From contig NZ_JACHMF010000001.1 in NCBI RefSeq assembly GCF_014204895.1, forward strand, positions 1,364,001 to 1,428,000: a stretch of 64,000 bases of DNA, given 5' to 3'. The position numbers and the translations under genes are program-made. Source of the stretch: Paractinoplanes abujensis (GTDB lineage Bacteria > Actinomycetota > Actinomycetes > Mycobacteriales > Micromonosporaceae). Position 1 is the stretch's first letter, and each line of letters opens with the position of its first letter. Shown here one piece after another: positions 44,315 through 52,721 of this stretch. Under the pieces are notes generated by a model. It made no database searches and was not told the DNA's origin. It saw only the letters and a list, made by a program, of their open reading frames with translations.

Positions 44315-45238
44315 ATGCCGACCACGCCGTATCACCGCCTCGCCCGGACCACCGACCACCGCTGGTGGCGGCCCGTCCTCGGCACCCTGTTCATCCTGGG
44401 CGCGACCGCGTTCGTCATGATGGCGGGCTACCTGGTCGTCACCGTGGCCGCCCTGATCGCCGGTCGTCCCGAGAACGCCGACGGCCTGCCCAGCTTCGGC
44501 GAACACGCCGACCTGGCGATGGCGTTCCTGACGATCGCCGTGCTGCTGCCGCTGAGCCTGCTGGCGGCCCGCTGGATCCAGCGCCGCCCGGCCGGCACGC
44601 TGTCGTCGGTCACCGGCCGCCTGCGGTGGCGCTTCCTGCTCACCTTGCTGCCGGTCGCGCTGGTCGCCGTCGTGGTGCTGATCGCGGGCGCTGTCGGGCT
44701 GTCGATGCTGACCGGCGGGGCCGGCGACCTCGGCCTGGACGACCAGCTCGCCGGGTGGGGGCCGTTCGCCGTCTCGATGCTCCTGCTGCTGCTCGTGGTG
44801 CCGCCGCAGGCCGCCGCCGAGGAGTACTTCACCCGGGGCTGGCTGCTGCAGGCGACCGGCGTGTGGTTCCGCAGTCCCTGGGTGCCGATCGCGTTCCAGG
44901 CGCTGGTGTTCGCGGCCGCGCACGGCTGGGGCACGCCGTGGGGCTTCGCCGACCTGTTCCTGTTCGGCGCGGTCACGGGCTGGCTCACGGTACGCACCGG
45001 CGGGCTCGAGGCGGCGATCGCCCTGCACGTCATGAACAACCTGGTCAGTGCCGGGGTGGCCGCCGCCTACGGGCAGCTGACCATCACCGAGACGGCCGCC
45101 GACATGCCGTGGCAGATGGCCGCCGTCGACGTCGTGGTCCTCACCGCGTACGCGATCGCAGTCTTGAAGCTGACCCCGAGAACACCCGAGCCGATCGAGG
45201 TCGCTCAGCCGCCGCTGGCCGACGCGATCCGCTCGTGA
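44315..45238 (+). CDS. CPBP-family intramembrane metalloprotease
   Basis: 307-aa polytopic membrane protein with the CAAX-protease/bacteriocin-processing (PF02517) motifs: AAAEEYFTRGWLL (EExxxR) near residue 170, FAAAHGWGTPWGF (His in second motif) and IALHVMNNLVS (HxxxN). Cleaves substrates within the membrane or processes prenylated/peptide products; the substrate is unknown. The last residues (PPLADAIRS) and the stop lie in a 44-bp direct repeat shared with the end of the neighbouring convergent gene. Confidence 0.88.
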   Translation: MPTTPYHRLARTTDHRWWRPVLGTLFILGATAFVMMAGYLVVTVAALIAGRPENADGLPSFGEHADLAMAFLTIAVLLPLSLLAARWIQRRPAGTLSSVTGRLRWRFLLTLLPVALVAVVVLIAGAVGLSMLTGGAGDLGLDDQLAGWGPFAVSMLLLLLVVPPQAAAEEYFTRGWLLQATGVWFRSPWVPIAFQALVFAAAHGWGTPWGFADLFLFGAVTGWLTVRTGGLEAAIALHVMNNLVSAGVAAAYGQLTITETAADMPWQMAAVDVVVLTAYAIAVLKLTPRTPEPIEVAQPPLADAIRS

Positions 45239-45305
45239 CGCTGGGCGGTCGCCCGTCCCGCTCAGCCGCCGGCGGCCGACGCGATCCGCTCGTGACGCTG
45301 GGCCG
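45203..45305. repeat. Direct repeat across two convergent gene ends
   Basis: About 44 bp at 45203-45246 recur at 45260-45303 with two differences. The 57-bp period is in frame with the protease. Copy 1 contains the protease stop; copy 2 contains the end of the convergent dehydratase/HPPD gene. Confidence 0.9.
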
Positions 45306-47001
45306 CCATCCGTACGGGATCGTTGGCGAAGCCGTAGCCCCGGTAACCGCCGACCCGCTGGACCACCTCGAAAAACACTCGCCGGCCGACGATCGGGGTG
45401 AACAGTTGCCGATACGAGCCGTGGGCGTCCTCGTCGTAAAGAGTAGTGGCCTGGACGCCCCGCGCGGCCAGGTCGTCGACGTAGTTGGCCGGAACCGGCA
45501 CCGTGCCCGTGATCTGCGTGATGTCGCCCGTCAGCAGCGTGATGTGCTGCGGATGGGGGACGGCCGGGGCCCAGTCGCCGCGCCGCAGCAGGGGGACGCT
45601 GAGCGAGAGCCGCACGCTGCGGTCGTCGTTGCGGATGGCCAGCGTGCGCATCAACCCGAACGGCGCCGCGAACTCGCCCGCCTCGTCGTCGGACATGCCG
45701 AGCACGCTGCGGTAGAAGAGGGCAGCCTCGTCGTAGCGGTCGAACGGCTGGGCCAGCGACAAATGGTCGATCGCGAAAATCCTTGTTTCCGTCGGAAGTT
45801 CGCCGGTAGGCAGAAAATCGTCGAGCCACGCCGGACCCCGGACGAAGAAGACCTCGGTGCCGTCGGGGGCGGCCACGGCCGTGAGGTCGGCCTCGCTGTC
45901 GCGGCGCCGGCGGGGAAGCGGCCGGGCCAGCAGCTCCGACGCGCGCCGGGCACTCGCGGCGGGATCGTCGCTCTCCAGGGCGAAAGCGCGGATCGCGGTG
46001 GGGGCGCCCGCGTTCAGCAAGATGCGGGCCCGGCTCTGCTCCCACAACTGCACGGGCTTCGAGCGGTGCTGGCCGGTGTGCGCGAAACCGAGCGTCCGCA
46101 ACTGGGCCTCGAGCTCCGGGCCGGCGTCGGCGTCGACACCCAGCTCGGCGAACGCTATGCCGTTGAGGCGGGGCGCGGGGGTGAGCTCGCCGGCCAGCGC
46201 GGTGAGGGAGCGGCGAGCGTCCACCGCCGTACGGTGCGGATCGGCCTGCCGGAAAACGTCGTTGAACACCTCCAGCGAGAGCGGCCCCGCATAACCCGTG
46301 GCCAGCACCGCGCGGGTGAAACCGGCCAGGTCGAGACGGCCCTGCAACGGGAACAAGCGGTGGTGGCGGCTCCACTGCAGCACATCCATGTCGAGGCGCG
46401 GGGCGTCGGCCAGCTGCAGGAAAAAGATGCGATCACCGGGGAGAGAGGCGAGTTCCTCGTACGCGTCGGTGTGCCTCTCGGCTCTCGACAGCACATGGAA
46501 GGAGTCGAGGCAGAGGCCCAGAGCAGGATGGTCGGCGCGGCGGACGATCTCCCACGAATGCTCCCAGGTGGACACGTGACGTCCCCAGGCCAAGGCCTCG
46601 TACGCGATGCGCATGCCCCGCTCCGCGGCCAGAACGGCCAGGTGGCGCAGCTGATCGGCGGCCAAAGCGTCGTCGTCGATCGTGTCCGGGGCCACCGACG
46701 AGCAGACGAGGATCGTGTCGGTGCCGAGCCGGGCCATCAGATCGAGTTTGGCCATCAGCCGGCGCTGCACGGCGGCGAAGCGGGCCGGGGGAGCGGCCTC
46801 GGCGTCCCGGAACGGCTGATAGAGGTCGATGGTGAGCCCCAGGTCAGCCACCCGGCGGCGAATCTGCTCGGGGGAATCGGACGCGGCGATCAGGTCGTTC
46901 TCAAAGATCTCGACAGCATCGAAGCCCGCGGCGGCGGCTGCTTCAAGCCGATCCTCGAGCGTCCCGGAGAGACAAACGGTCGCGATACTCGTACGCGCCA
47001 T
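45262..47001 (-). CDS. Bifunctional TIM-barrel isomerase / HPPD-like protein (3-dehydroshikimate dehydratase-like)
   Basis: 579 aa. Residues about 1-270 are a xylose-isomerase-like TIM barrel with metal ligands in GFDAVEIFE, YEALAWGRH, LGLCLDSFH and LSLEVFND. Residues about 290-579 are a 4-hydroxyphenylpyruvate-dioxygenase-like vicinal oxygen chelate domain with IDHLSLA, HITLLTGD and FFEVVQRVGGY. This fusion is the QuiC1-type 3-dehydroshikimate dehydratase, which makes protocatechuate from 3-dehydroshikimate. The role of the HPPD part is less certain. An operator-like motif lies just upstream (47016-47040). Confidence 0.85.
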   Translation of the reverse strand: MARTSIATVCLSGTLEDRLEAAAAAGFDAVEIFENDLIAASDSPEQIRRRVADLGLTIDLYQPFRDAEAAPPARFAAVQRRLMAKLDLMARLGTDTILVCSSVAPDTIDDDALAADQLRHLAVLAAERGMRIAYEALAWGRHVSTWEHSWEIVRRADHPALGLCLDSFHVLSRAERHTDAYEELASLPGDRIFFLQLADAPRLDMDVLQWSRHHRLFPLQGRLDLAGFTRAVLATGYAGPLSLEVFNDVFRQADPHRTAVDARRSLTALAGELTPAPRLNGIAFAELGVDADAGPELEAQLRTLGFAHTGQHRSKPVQLWEQSRARILLNAGAPTAIRAFALESDDPAASARRASELLARPLPRRRRDSEADLTAVAAPDGTEVFFVRGPAWLDDFLPTGELPTETRIFAIDHLSLAQPFDRYDEAALFYRSVLGMSDDEAGEFAAPFGLMRTLAIRNDDRSVRLSLSVPLLRRGDWAPAVPHPQHITLLTGDITQITGTVPVPANYVDDLAARGVQATTLYDEDAHGSYRQLFTPIVGRRVFFEVVQRVGGYRGYGFANDPVRMAAQRHERIASAAGG

Positions 47002-47015
47002 GGCCGCCGCCTCCT

Positions 47016-47040
47016 AATGTACGAACCGGTACGTTCACCG
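47016..47040. promoter_or_regulatory. Putative TetR-type operator
   Basis: The sequence TGTACGAACCGGTACGTTCA has GAAC and GTTC arms around CGGTAC, directly before the dehydratase gene. Imperfect, regulator not in the window. Confidence 0.45.
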
Positions 47041-47084
47041 TAGGGGGCGGCCGAGGAGGCGGCAAGTGGGGCCGGGCACGGGCC

Positions 47085-47135
47085 CTGTGCCCGCCCGCGG
47101 CCTGTGCCCGCCCGCGGCCTGTGCCCGCCCCGTGC
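47085..47135. repeat. Three 17-bp tandem repeats
   Basis: CTGTGCCCGCCCGCGGC starts at 47085, 47102 and 47119 (the last copy changed near its end). Confidence 0.8.
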
Positions 47136-47297
47136 CGCCAGTCCGTCAGCCCGTCAGCCGGTGAGCCGGTCAGCCCGTCTGCCGGCCCGCAAGCGGGCGA
47201 GCCAGCCGGTCCGGCCGTGAGCCCAACTGCTGCCTCCGAACTTGGTTGCCCGCGAGCCGAGCGCCGGCCGGACCTGCGGTGGCCTACCCGGGCCGCC

Positions 47298-47511
47298 GGT
47301 CAGCCCCGCACCGACCGGCCTCGGGTTGATCAGCCCTCCACTGGCCCAGATCTGGGCCGGCCACTCGGTCGCCTAGCGGCCTCGCGCCCGGTCAAGCTCG
47401 CGTCGGTCAGCCCCGCACCGACCGGCCTCGGGTTGGTCGGCCCTCCACTGGCCCAGATCTGGGGCGGCCACTCGGTCGCCTACCGGCCTCGCGCCCGGTC
47501 AAGCTCGCGTC
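47298..47511. repeat. Two 107-bp tandem repeats
   Basis: 47298-47404 and 47405-47511 differ at four positions; a further 9-10 bases of a third copy follow. The period is not a multiple of three. Part of the gene-free block 47002-48402, which also holds the 17-, 61- and 26-bp families and where the open frames are not credible genes. Confidence 0.92.
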
Positions 47512-47770
47512 GGTCAGCCCTGCAACGGCCATCCCAGCCTCCGGCCAACTCCGCGCCGGCCAACTTTCTACCGCCCAATCTTGGGCTAGCCACCTCAGTA
47601 GCCGACCGGCCCCGCGTCGATCGGCCCTACGCCGGCCAACCCGCGGCGGTCAGCCGTGTACCGGTTCGATCAGTCCGCGCCGACCGGCCCTGCGTCTGTA
47701 GCTCTATACAGCTCAGCCCCGCGTGGGTTCCCCCCGCGCTGATCGTCCCGGTCGCCGGCCCGGCTCGCGC

Positions 47771-47892
47771 CGGCGATCCCGGCCGTCCACCAGCCCAGCG
47801 CTGGCGATCTCGGCTGGTACCAACCCCGCGTCGGCGATCTCGGCCGTCCACCAGCCCAGCGCTGGCGATCTCGGCCGGTACCAACCCCGCGC
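47771..47892. repeat. Two 61-bp tandem repeats
   Basis: 47771-47831 and 47832-47892 differ at three positions. Each has an internal GGCGATCTCGGC duplication, giving a higher-order repeat. Confidence 0.9.
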
Positions 47893-48010
47893 CGGCTAGT
47901 TCTTCATCGGGCCTGCCCGGCCGGAGTTCTCATCGACAAGCCGTTCTCGTGCGTGCAGGGCGGGAGCGGATGAAAGCAAGCGCGCGGCATAGCCAGAGAT
48001 CAGCGGTGGG

Positions 48011-48271
48011 CCAAAGCGGAGGTGACCGAGCGGCGGGTCAAGGCGGAGGAGGTCAGCGGCAGGTCAAAGCGGAGGAGGTGAGCGGCAGGTAAAGCGGAGG
48101 AGGTCAGCGGCAGGGCGAAACGGAAGAGATCGGCGGCAGGGCAAAGCCGAAGAGATCAGCGGGAGGGCAAAGCCGAAGAGAACAGCGGGAGGGCAAAGCG
48201 GAAGAGATCAGCGGCAGGGCAAAGCGGAAGAGATCAGAAGCGGGGCAAAGCGAAAGAGATCAGAAGCGGGA
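48011..48271. repeat. Ten 25-27-bp purine-rich tandem repeats
   Basis: Units start near 48012, 48039, 48065, 48090, 48116, 48142, 48168, 48194, 48220 and 48246. Most are 26 bp of the form CAAAGCGGAAGAGATCAGCG plus GCAGGG. The plus strand is strongly purine-rich compared with the rest of the window. Confidence 0.92.
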
Positions 48272-48402
48272 CAGGATCCTAGGATGCCCACAACGACGGG
48301 CGGCACCCTGAGCCGACAGCGGATTGCGGGGTCGGGCCGGGGCGGACGACGTGCGACGCCCCGGCCGCCGGGCTGCGGGCTCGGGCCAGGTACGGCGGCC
48401 GT

Positions 48403-49617
48403 TCAAGAGGCGAGTGCCAGTTCGGCCGGGGCAGGTGGGACGTTCAGGCCGGCGTGGAAGAAGTTGTCGGGGTCGTAGGCGGCCTTGATCTCGCGCAGGC
48501 GGGTCCAGTTGGCGGCGGTGAAGGCGGACGCCGTACGGGTGGGGTCGCTCAGGAAGTTGAGGAAGCTTGTGCCGCGGCCGGTGCGGGCCAGGGCGGCGCG
48601 GGTGGCCGGGGTCGGCACCCGGTCGAGGATGACCGACAGGGGTGCGTCGCGGTGGGCGGCCGCCCCGGTGTCGCGGGCGATGCGGCCGCCCCAGTGGCGG
48701 ATCTCCACTGTGCAGCCGGGTTCTCCGGTCAGGGCCGTGATCAGGTCGTCGCCGAGGTGGGGCACCTGATCGAACGTGCGCGCGGAGGTGCCGCCCATCG
48801 CGGCCTGCGCGTACGGCACGACCGTCATCGTGTCGGACACTGCGGTGCCGGCGGTGCGCCACAGCGGCGCCAGGAGGCGGGCCCCGGTGGGGGCGTCACC
48901 TGCGTACAGGGCCTTGATCGTCATGGTGTTGTCGTTGCCCAGGACGATGGCGGTGCTCAGAGTGTCGGGGATGCGGTCGATCCACTTGCGATAGAAGGCG
49001 AGCGTGTCGGCGGCCCGCTCGCGTGGGAACGTGACCGTGCCCGCGAAGACGTCGGCCACCGGGTGCAGGCGGAATTCGAGCGAGGTGACCACGCCGAACG
49101 AGCCGCCTCCGCCGCGCAGCGCCCACAGCAGGTCGGGGCCGGCCGTGCGCAGCTCGCCGTCGGCCGTGACGATGCGGGCGCTCAGCACGCTGTCGGCGGC
49201 CAGGCCGTGCGCGCGGGCCAGCCAGCCGAGCCCGCCACCCAGCGTGTAGCCGGTGACGCCCACGTCGGGCGACGAGCCGGAGAGCGGCGCGAGCCCGAAC
49301 GGGGCGGACGCCGCGAGCACGTCACGCCAGCGGGCGCCGGGCGCGACCCGGGCCACCCGGCGGCCGGGGTCGATGAGAACCGAGGTCATCGCGCCCGTGT
49401 GCAGCAGCAGCGCGCCGTCGTGGGCCACGTGCGTGCCGTGCCCGGTCGCCTGTACGGCCAGCGGCAGGCCCGCTGTGCGAGCCGCCGAAACAGCTTCCCG
49501 TACGTCGTGAGCCCGTCCGGCCCGCACGATCCGCGCCGGGCGGGGGTCGAGGGCGGGGTTGAGCGCCTTGCGATAGGTGTCGTAGCCCGGGTCGCCGGGG
49601 CGGAAGCTCGTCGTCAT
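48403..49617 (-). CDS. FAD-binding oxidoreductase, BBE family
   Basis: About 404 aa from ATG 49617 (ATG 49650 is an alternative). PCMH-type FAD domain with VRAGRAHDVREAVSAARTAG, the GHGTHVAHDG segment, the FAD-binding VTGYTLGGGLGWLARAHGLA and DLLWALRGGGGSFGVVT; C-terminal BBE motif TRLREIKAAYDPDNFFHAGL. It would oxidise an unknown small molecule. It is a second homologue of the 23779 gene. Divergent from the Ser/Thr kinase. Confidence 0.92.
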   Translation of the reverse strand: MTTSFRPGDPGYDTYRKALNPALDPRPARIVRAGRAHDVREAVSAARTAGLPLAVQATGHGTHVAHDGALLLHTGAMTSVLIDPGRRVARVAPGARWRDVLAASAPFGLAPLSGSSPDVGVTGYTLGGGLGWLARAHGLAADSVLSARIVTADGELRTAGPDLLWALRGGGGSFGVVTSLEFRLHPVADVFAGTVTFPRERAADTLAFYRKWIDRIPDTLSTAIVLGNDNTMTIKALYAGDAPTGARLLAPLWRTAGTAVSDTMTVVPYAQAAMGGTSARTFDQVPHLGDDLITALTGEPGCTVEIRHWGGRIARDTGAAAHRDAPLSVILDRVPTPATRAALARTGRGTSFLNFLSDPTRTASAFTAANWTRLREIKAAYDPDNFFHAGLNVPPAPAELALAS

Positions 49618-49780
49618 GCCCCTAGGACCGGGCAGGTCCGCGAAACTCATCGCTCGGAGCCGAGACCCGAGACCGGGGGCGCCCGGCCGGCGGTATGACC
49701 GTCAGGGGTCGCCCGTCCGGTCGGTGAAAGCAGCCCGTTGCGCGGATCCTCAGTTGTCGATGCGTGGCCACAATGGCCGG

Positions 49781-51439
49781 GTGCCTCCAACGAGCGGCTG
49801 GCAGCTCTCCGGCTACACGCCTGTGCGGCCGCTCGGCGCGGGTGCGTCGGGCAGTGTCGTGCTGGCCACCCACGACGCGACCGGCACCCCGGTGGCGATC
49901 AAATACCTGACGCCCGTCCTCGGGGACGACGCGTCGTTCCGGGCCGCCTTCCGGCGCGAGGCGGAGCTGCTCGGCGAGATCGACGACCCGAACGTCTCCC
50001 GGCTCTACGAGTACGTCGAGTCGCCCGGCGGCGCGGCGATCGTGATGGAGCTGGTCAACGGGGTGTCGCTGCGGCAGATGCTGCGCGAGCACGGCCCGGC
50101 CACGCCCGAGTCGGCGCTGTGCGTGCTCAAGGGCTCCCTGGCCGGGCTGGCCGCGGCGCACACCCACGGCGTGGTGCACCGCGACTACAAGCCGGAAAAT
50201 GTGCTGGTCACCGGGGAGGGCCGGAGCAAACTGGCCGACTTCGGCATCGCCGCGCCGGTCGGGCAGGGCGCCGACACCGTCGTCTCCGGCACGCCGCGCT
50301 ACATGGCCCCTGAGCAGTGGACGGGCGTGCCACCCACGCCCGCCTGCGACATCTACGCCGCCACGGCCACCTTCTTCGAGTGCCTCACGGGCCGGCCCCC
50401 GTACGACGGTCCGAGCCTTTTCGTCCTGTACGAGCAGCACGCCCACGCGCCCATCCCGACCGACCCGGCGCCGGTCGCAGTGCACGACCTGCTGCGGCAC
50501 GGCCTGGCCAAGCAGCCCGGCGAGCGGCCGCAGCACGCCCTGGCCTTCCTGGAGCGGCTGGAACGGGTGGCGGGCGCGGCGTACGGACCGGACTGGGAGG
50601 AACGCGGGGTGCGGGAACTGGGCCGCCGGGCCGCGCTGCTGGCCTTGCTGTGGCCCTGCCCCGACCGCACCGGGGGTGCCACGAGTGTCGCGTCGACGAC
50701 GGTCGGCGGTTCCGCGCCACGGGCCGGCGGTCCGCGCGGGCGCAAGGGGTTGGCGCTGGCCGGGTGCGCGGCGGTGGCGGCCCTGCTGATCGGTGGGGCC
50801 GGGTATCGCTTCGCGGCCGCCGATGCGCCCGGCACCGCCGAGACCCGGGCCAACTCGGTCCTCGCCGAACCGGCCGTGGCGGGCGGGCCCGCCGGCGCGA
50901 GCACGACCTCGGCGCCGGTCCCGGCCATCCCGGCCGCCTCGCCGTCCGCGGTCGTGTCATCCGGCAGTGCCACGCCCACGCCGTCCCCGCCGGCCGCCAC
51001 CACGGGTGCGCCCGCGCCTCCGGCCACGCCCGGTGCCACCCCGCCGCCCACGTCCGGGGCCCCACCGGCCGGCACGGCCCCGTCGCCGCGGGCCGACACC
51101 AGCGCGCCGGTGGTCGGCGCGGTCAGCTCCAGCCAGCGGGTGCTCGAGGGTGAGAGATGCCAGTACGGCGTGCGCACCAGCACGATCTCGGCCGGGGTGA
51201 CCGACGACGGGAGCGAGCTGAACGTCAGCTTCAGCTACACCCTGGGCGGCAGCACCTCGACCGTCGCCATGAAGCCGGCCGGGCGTGGCGTCTTCCAGGG
51301 GACGCTCGGTCCGCTGCCGATGCCCCGGGCGGCCACCCGAATGACGATCTCGGTCGTGGCCGTCGACGCCGCCGGCAACACGGGCCGGTCCCCGTCACCG
51401 GCCGTGGTGACCGTCGACAACACCTGCACTCCCGGTTAG
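49781..51439 (+). CDS. Membrane-anchored Ser/Thr protein kinase
   Basis: About 552 aa from GTG 49781 (ATG 49760 is possible). Eukaryotic-type kinase: Gly loop LGAGASGSVVLA, Lys in VAIKYL, catalytic loop VHRDYKPENVL (Tyr in place of the usual Leu), DFG in LADFGIAAP, and APEQW. After a linker there is one membrane helix (LALAGCAAVAALLIGGAGY, residues about 325-343), a Pro/Thr-rich stalk, and an outside Ig-like domain of about 110 residues with two Cys. It is probably a receptor-like kinase; the next gene encodes a similar stalk and extracellular domain. Confidence 0.92.
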   Translation: MPPTSGWQLSGYTPVRPLGAGASGSVVLATHDATGTPVAIKYLTPVLGDDASFRAAFRREAELLGEIDDPNVSRLYEYVESPGGAAIVMELVNGVSLRQMLREHGPATPESALCVLKGSLAGLAAAHTHGVVHRDYKPENVLVTGEGRSKLADFGIAAPVGQGADTVVSGTPRYMAPEQWTGVPPTPACDIYAATATFFECLTGRPPYDGPSLFVLYEQHAHAPIPTDPAPVAVHDLLRHGLAKQPGERPQHALAFLERLERVAGAAYGPDWEERGVRELGRRAALLALLWPCPDRTGGATSVASTTVGGSAPRAGGPRGRKGLALAGCAAVAALLIGGAGYRFAAADAPGTAETRANSVLAEPAVAGGPAGASTTSAPVPAIPAASPSAVVSSGSATPTPSPPAATTGAPAPPATPGATPPPTSGAPPAGTAPSPRADTSAPVVGAVSSSQRVLEGERCQYGVRTSTISAGVTDDGSELNVSFSYTLGGSTSTVAMKPAGRGVFQGTLGPLPMPRAATRMTISVVAVDAAGNTGRSPSPAVVTVDNTCTPG

Positions 51440-51448
51440 GAGCACGTC

Positions 51449-51496
51449 GTGATGGCTGCACATCGGCGCGGGCCGGCCCGGAGCGGACGATCGTGA
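51449..51496 (+). CDS. Possible 15-codon leader ORF
   Basis: GTG 51449 / ATG 51452 follows a TAGGAGC site that is better than any site before the next gene. It reads about MMAAHRRGPARSGRS and stops with TGA 51494-51496, overlapping the GTG start of the next gene (GTGA). It may serve only to deliver ribosomes to that start. Confidence 0.35.
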   Translation: MMAAHRRGPARSGRS

Positions 51497-52335
51497 CCCG
51501 GCCGGAGGAGCCCGTCGACCCCCGTGCCGTGCCACCGGCCGACCCGTGGGCAACCATCAACCGGCCCGCCCCGACAGTGCATTTCGGCGACGACCCCGAG
51601 GCGACCGCCATCCTGCGGCCGCAGGGCCGGCCCGGCCCGCCGCCCGTGCCCCCGTCGCCGGACCTCACCACGCCGCGGTCCGCCCCAAGCCCGACCGTGC
51701 CGTCGTCGCCGCCGTACCCGCCGTCGTCGGAATCGACGATGCGCCTGGCCGGGCCGAGTTCGACCGTGCGTTCGTCCGGGGCGGGTCCGGTCGGGCACCC
51801 GGCCGGTGCCGACGGCGGTGTGCCCGCGCCGGCGATCCGGGCCGGGGGTGAGGTGCGCTTCGGGCCCGGCGTGCCGGCGGCCCCCGCGAGGGCACCTGGC
51901 TGGCCGGCCCCTGTGCGGCCACGGCCGCGATGGCGGCGGCTGGTGTCGGTGCTGTCCGGACTGGTGACGCTCGCGCTGATCGTGGTGGCCGGGCTTCACG
52001 TGTGGCAGCGGCTCAGCCCGATCGAGGTGGAGAGCGTCACCGTAGCTGTGCCGCACCCGGCCGGGAGCCGCTGTGACGTCACCGTCGACGTGGTGGCCAC
52101 TGTGCGCACCAACGGGCGTGGCGGTGTGATCCGCTATCAGTGGTTGCGCTCCGACGCGCCTCCGGGCGCTGTGCTCACCGAGCGGGTCGGCCGGGATCAG
52201 CGCGTCGCCACGCTGACCCTGCGGTGGACGTTCAGCGGTGCCGGCTCGACCTCCGAGACCGCCACTGTCACCATCGTCGAACCGGCGCCGCTCAGTTCGA
52301 GTGCCGGCGTCGCCTACCGCTGCCGGCCCCGCTGA
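51493..52335 (+). CDS. Pro-rich single-pass membrane protein, kinase-associated
   Basis: About 280 aa from GTG 51493. A long cytosolic Pro/Ser/Thr-rich N-terminus of about 150 residues with several potential phosphorylation sites (TVHFGDDPEATAILRPQGRP, PSSTVRSSG) is followed by one membrane helix (LVSVLSGLVTLALIVVAGLH) and a roughly 95-residue outside domain with two Cys, resembling a small Ig-like fold. Directly downstream of the Ser/Thr kinase, so a likely substrate or co-receptor (inference). No known family named. Confidence 0.7.
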   Translation: MTRPEEPVDPRAVPPADPWATINRPAPTVHFGDDPEATAILRPQGRPGPPPVPPSPDLTTPRSAPSPTVPSSPPYPPSSESTMRLAGPSSTVRSSGAGPVGHPAGADGGVPAPAIRAGGEVRFGPGVPAAPARAPGWPAPVRPRPRWRRLVSVLSGLVTLALIVVAGLHVWQRLSPIEVESVTVAVPHPAGSRCDVTVDVVATVRTNGRGGVIRYQWLRSDAPPGAVLTERVGRDQRVATLTLRWTFSGAGSTSETATVTIVEPAPLSSSAGVAYRCRPR

Positions 52336-52389
52336 CGAGACCGCGGGCCGGCGTACCCCGGGGCTTGCGCGGCCGGGCAGACTGAGCGC

Positions 52390-52719
52390 ATGACCAGCGT
52401 TGGCTCAGTGCGCATGTTCGACGTCGACGAGGGGTGGGGTGTCATCGACGGCCCCGACGTGCCCGGCGGATGCTGGGTGCACTTCTCCGTTCTGGCCATG
52501 GACGGGTTCCGCATGCTGACGCCGGGGCAGCGCGTGAGCTTCACCGCCGAGGCGGCGCAGCAGGACGGCTTCGCCTTTCGGGCCGTGAAGGTCTGGACCG
52601 GGCCCGACGAGCCCGTCGACGCGCCCCGGCCGGTCTCCACGTCGACAGCGTACGAGAGCTGGCTGACGGTGACGTTCGACCCGCCGCTCCCGGACGACGC
52701 CTCCGAGACCCGGGCGTAG
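52390..52719 (+). CDS. Cold-shock-domain protein
   Basis: 109 aa. The first 65 residues match a CSD: GSVRMFDVDEGWGVIDGPD (RNP1-like GWGVI) and CWVHFSVLAMDGFR (RNP2-like WVHFS), then GQRVSFTAEAAQQDGFAFRA. A roughly 40-residue tail extends beyond the usual 65-70-aa Csp. RNA/ssDNA binding is expected, but several aromatic positions differ from CspA, so it is a divergent member. Confidence 0.8.
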   Translation: MTSVGSVRMFDVDEGWGVIDGPDVPGGCWVHFSVLAMDGFRMLTPGQRVSFTAEAAQQDGFAFRAVKVWTGPDEPVDAPRPVSTSTAYESWLTVTFDPPLPDDASETRA

Positions 52720-52721
52720 CG

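Noticed and set aside
44221..47043. 940-codon plus-strand ORF
   Set aside because: Crosses the CPBP gene in another frame and runs antisense to the dehydratase gene.
47121..48092. 323-codon plus-strand ORF in the repeat block
   Set aside because: Crosses 107- and 61-bp repeats whose periods are not multiples of three, so repeats are read in different frames; no motifs or ribosome site.
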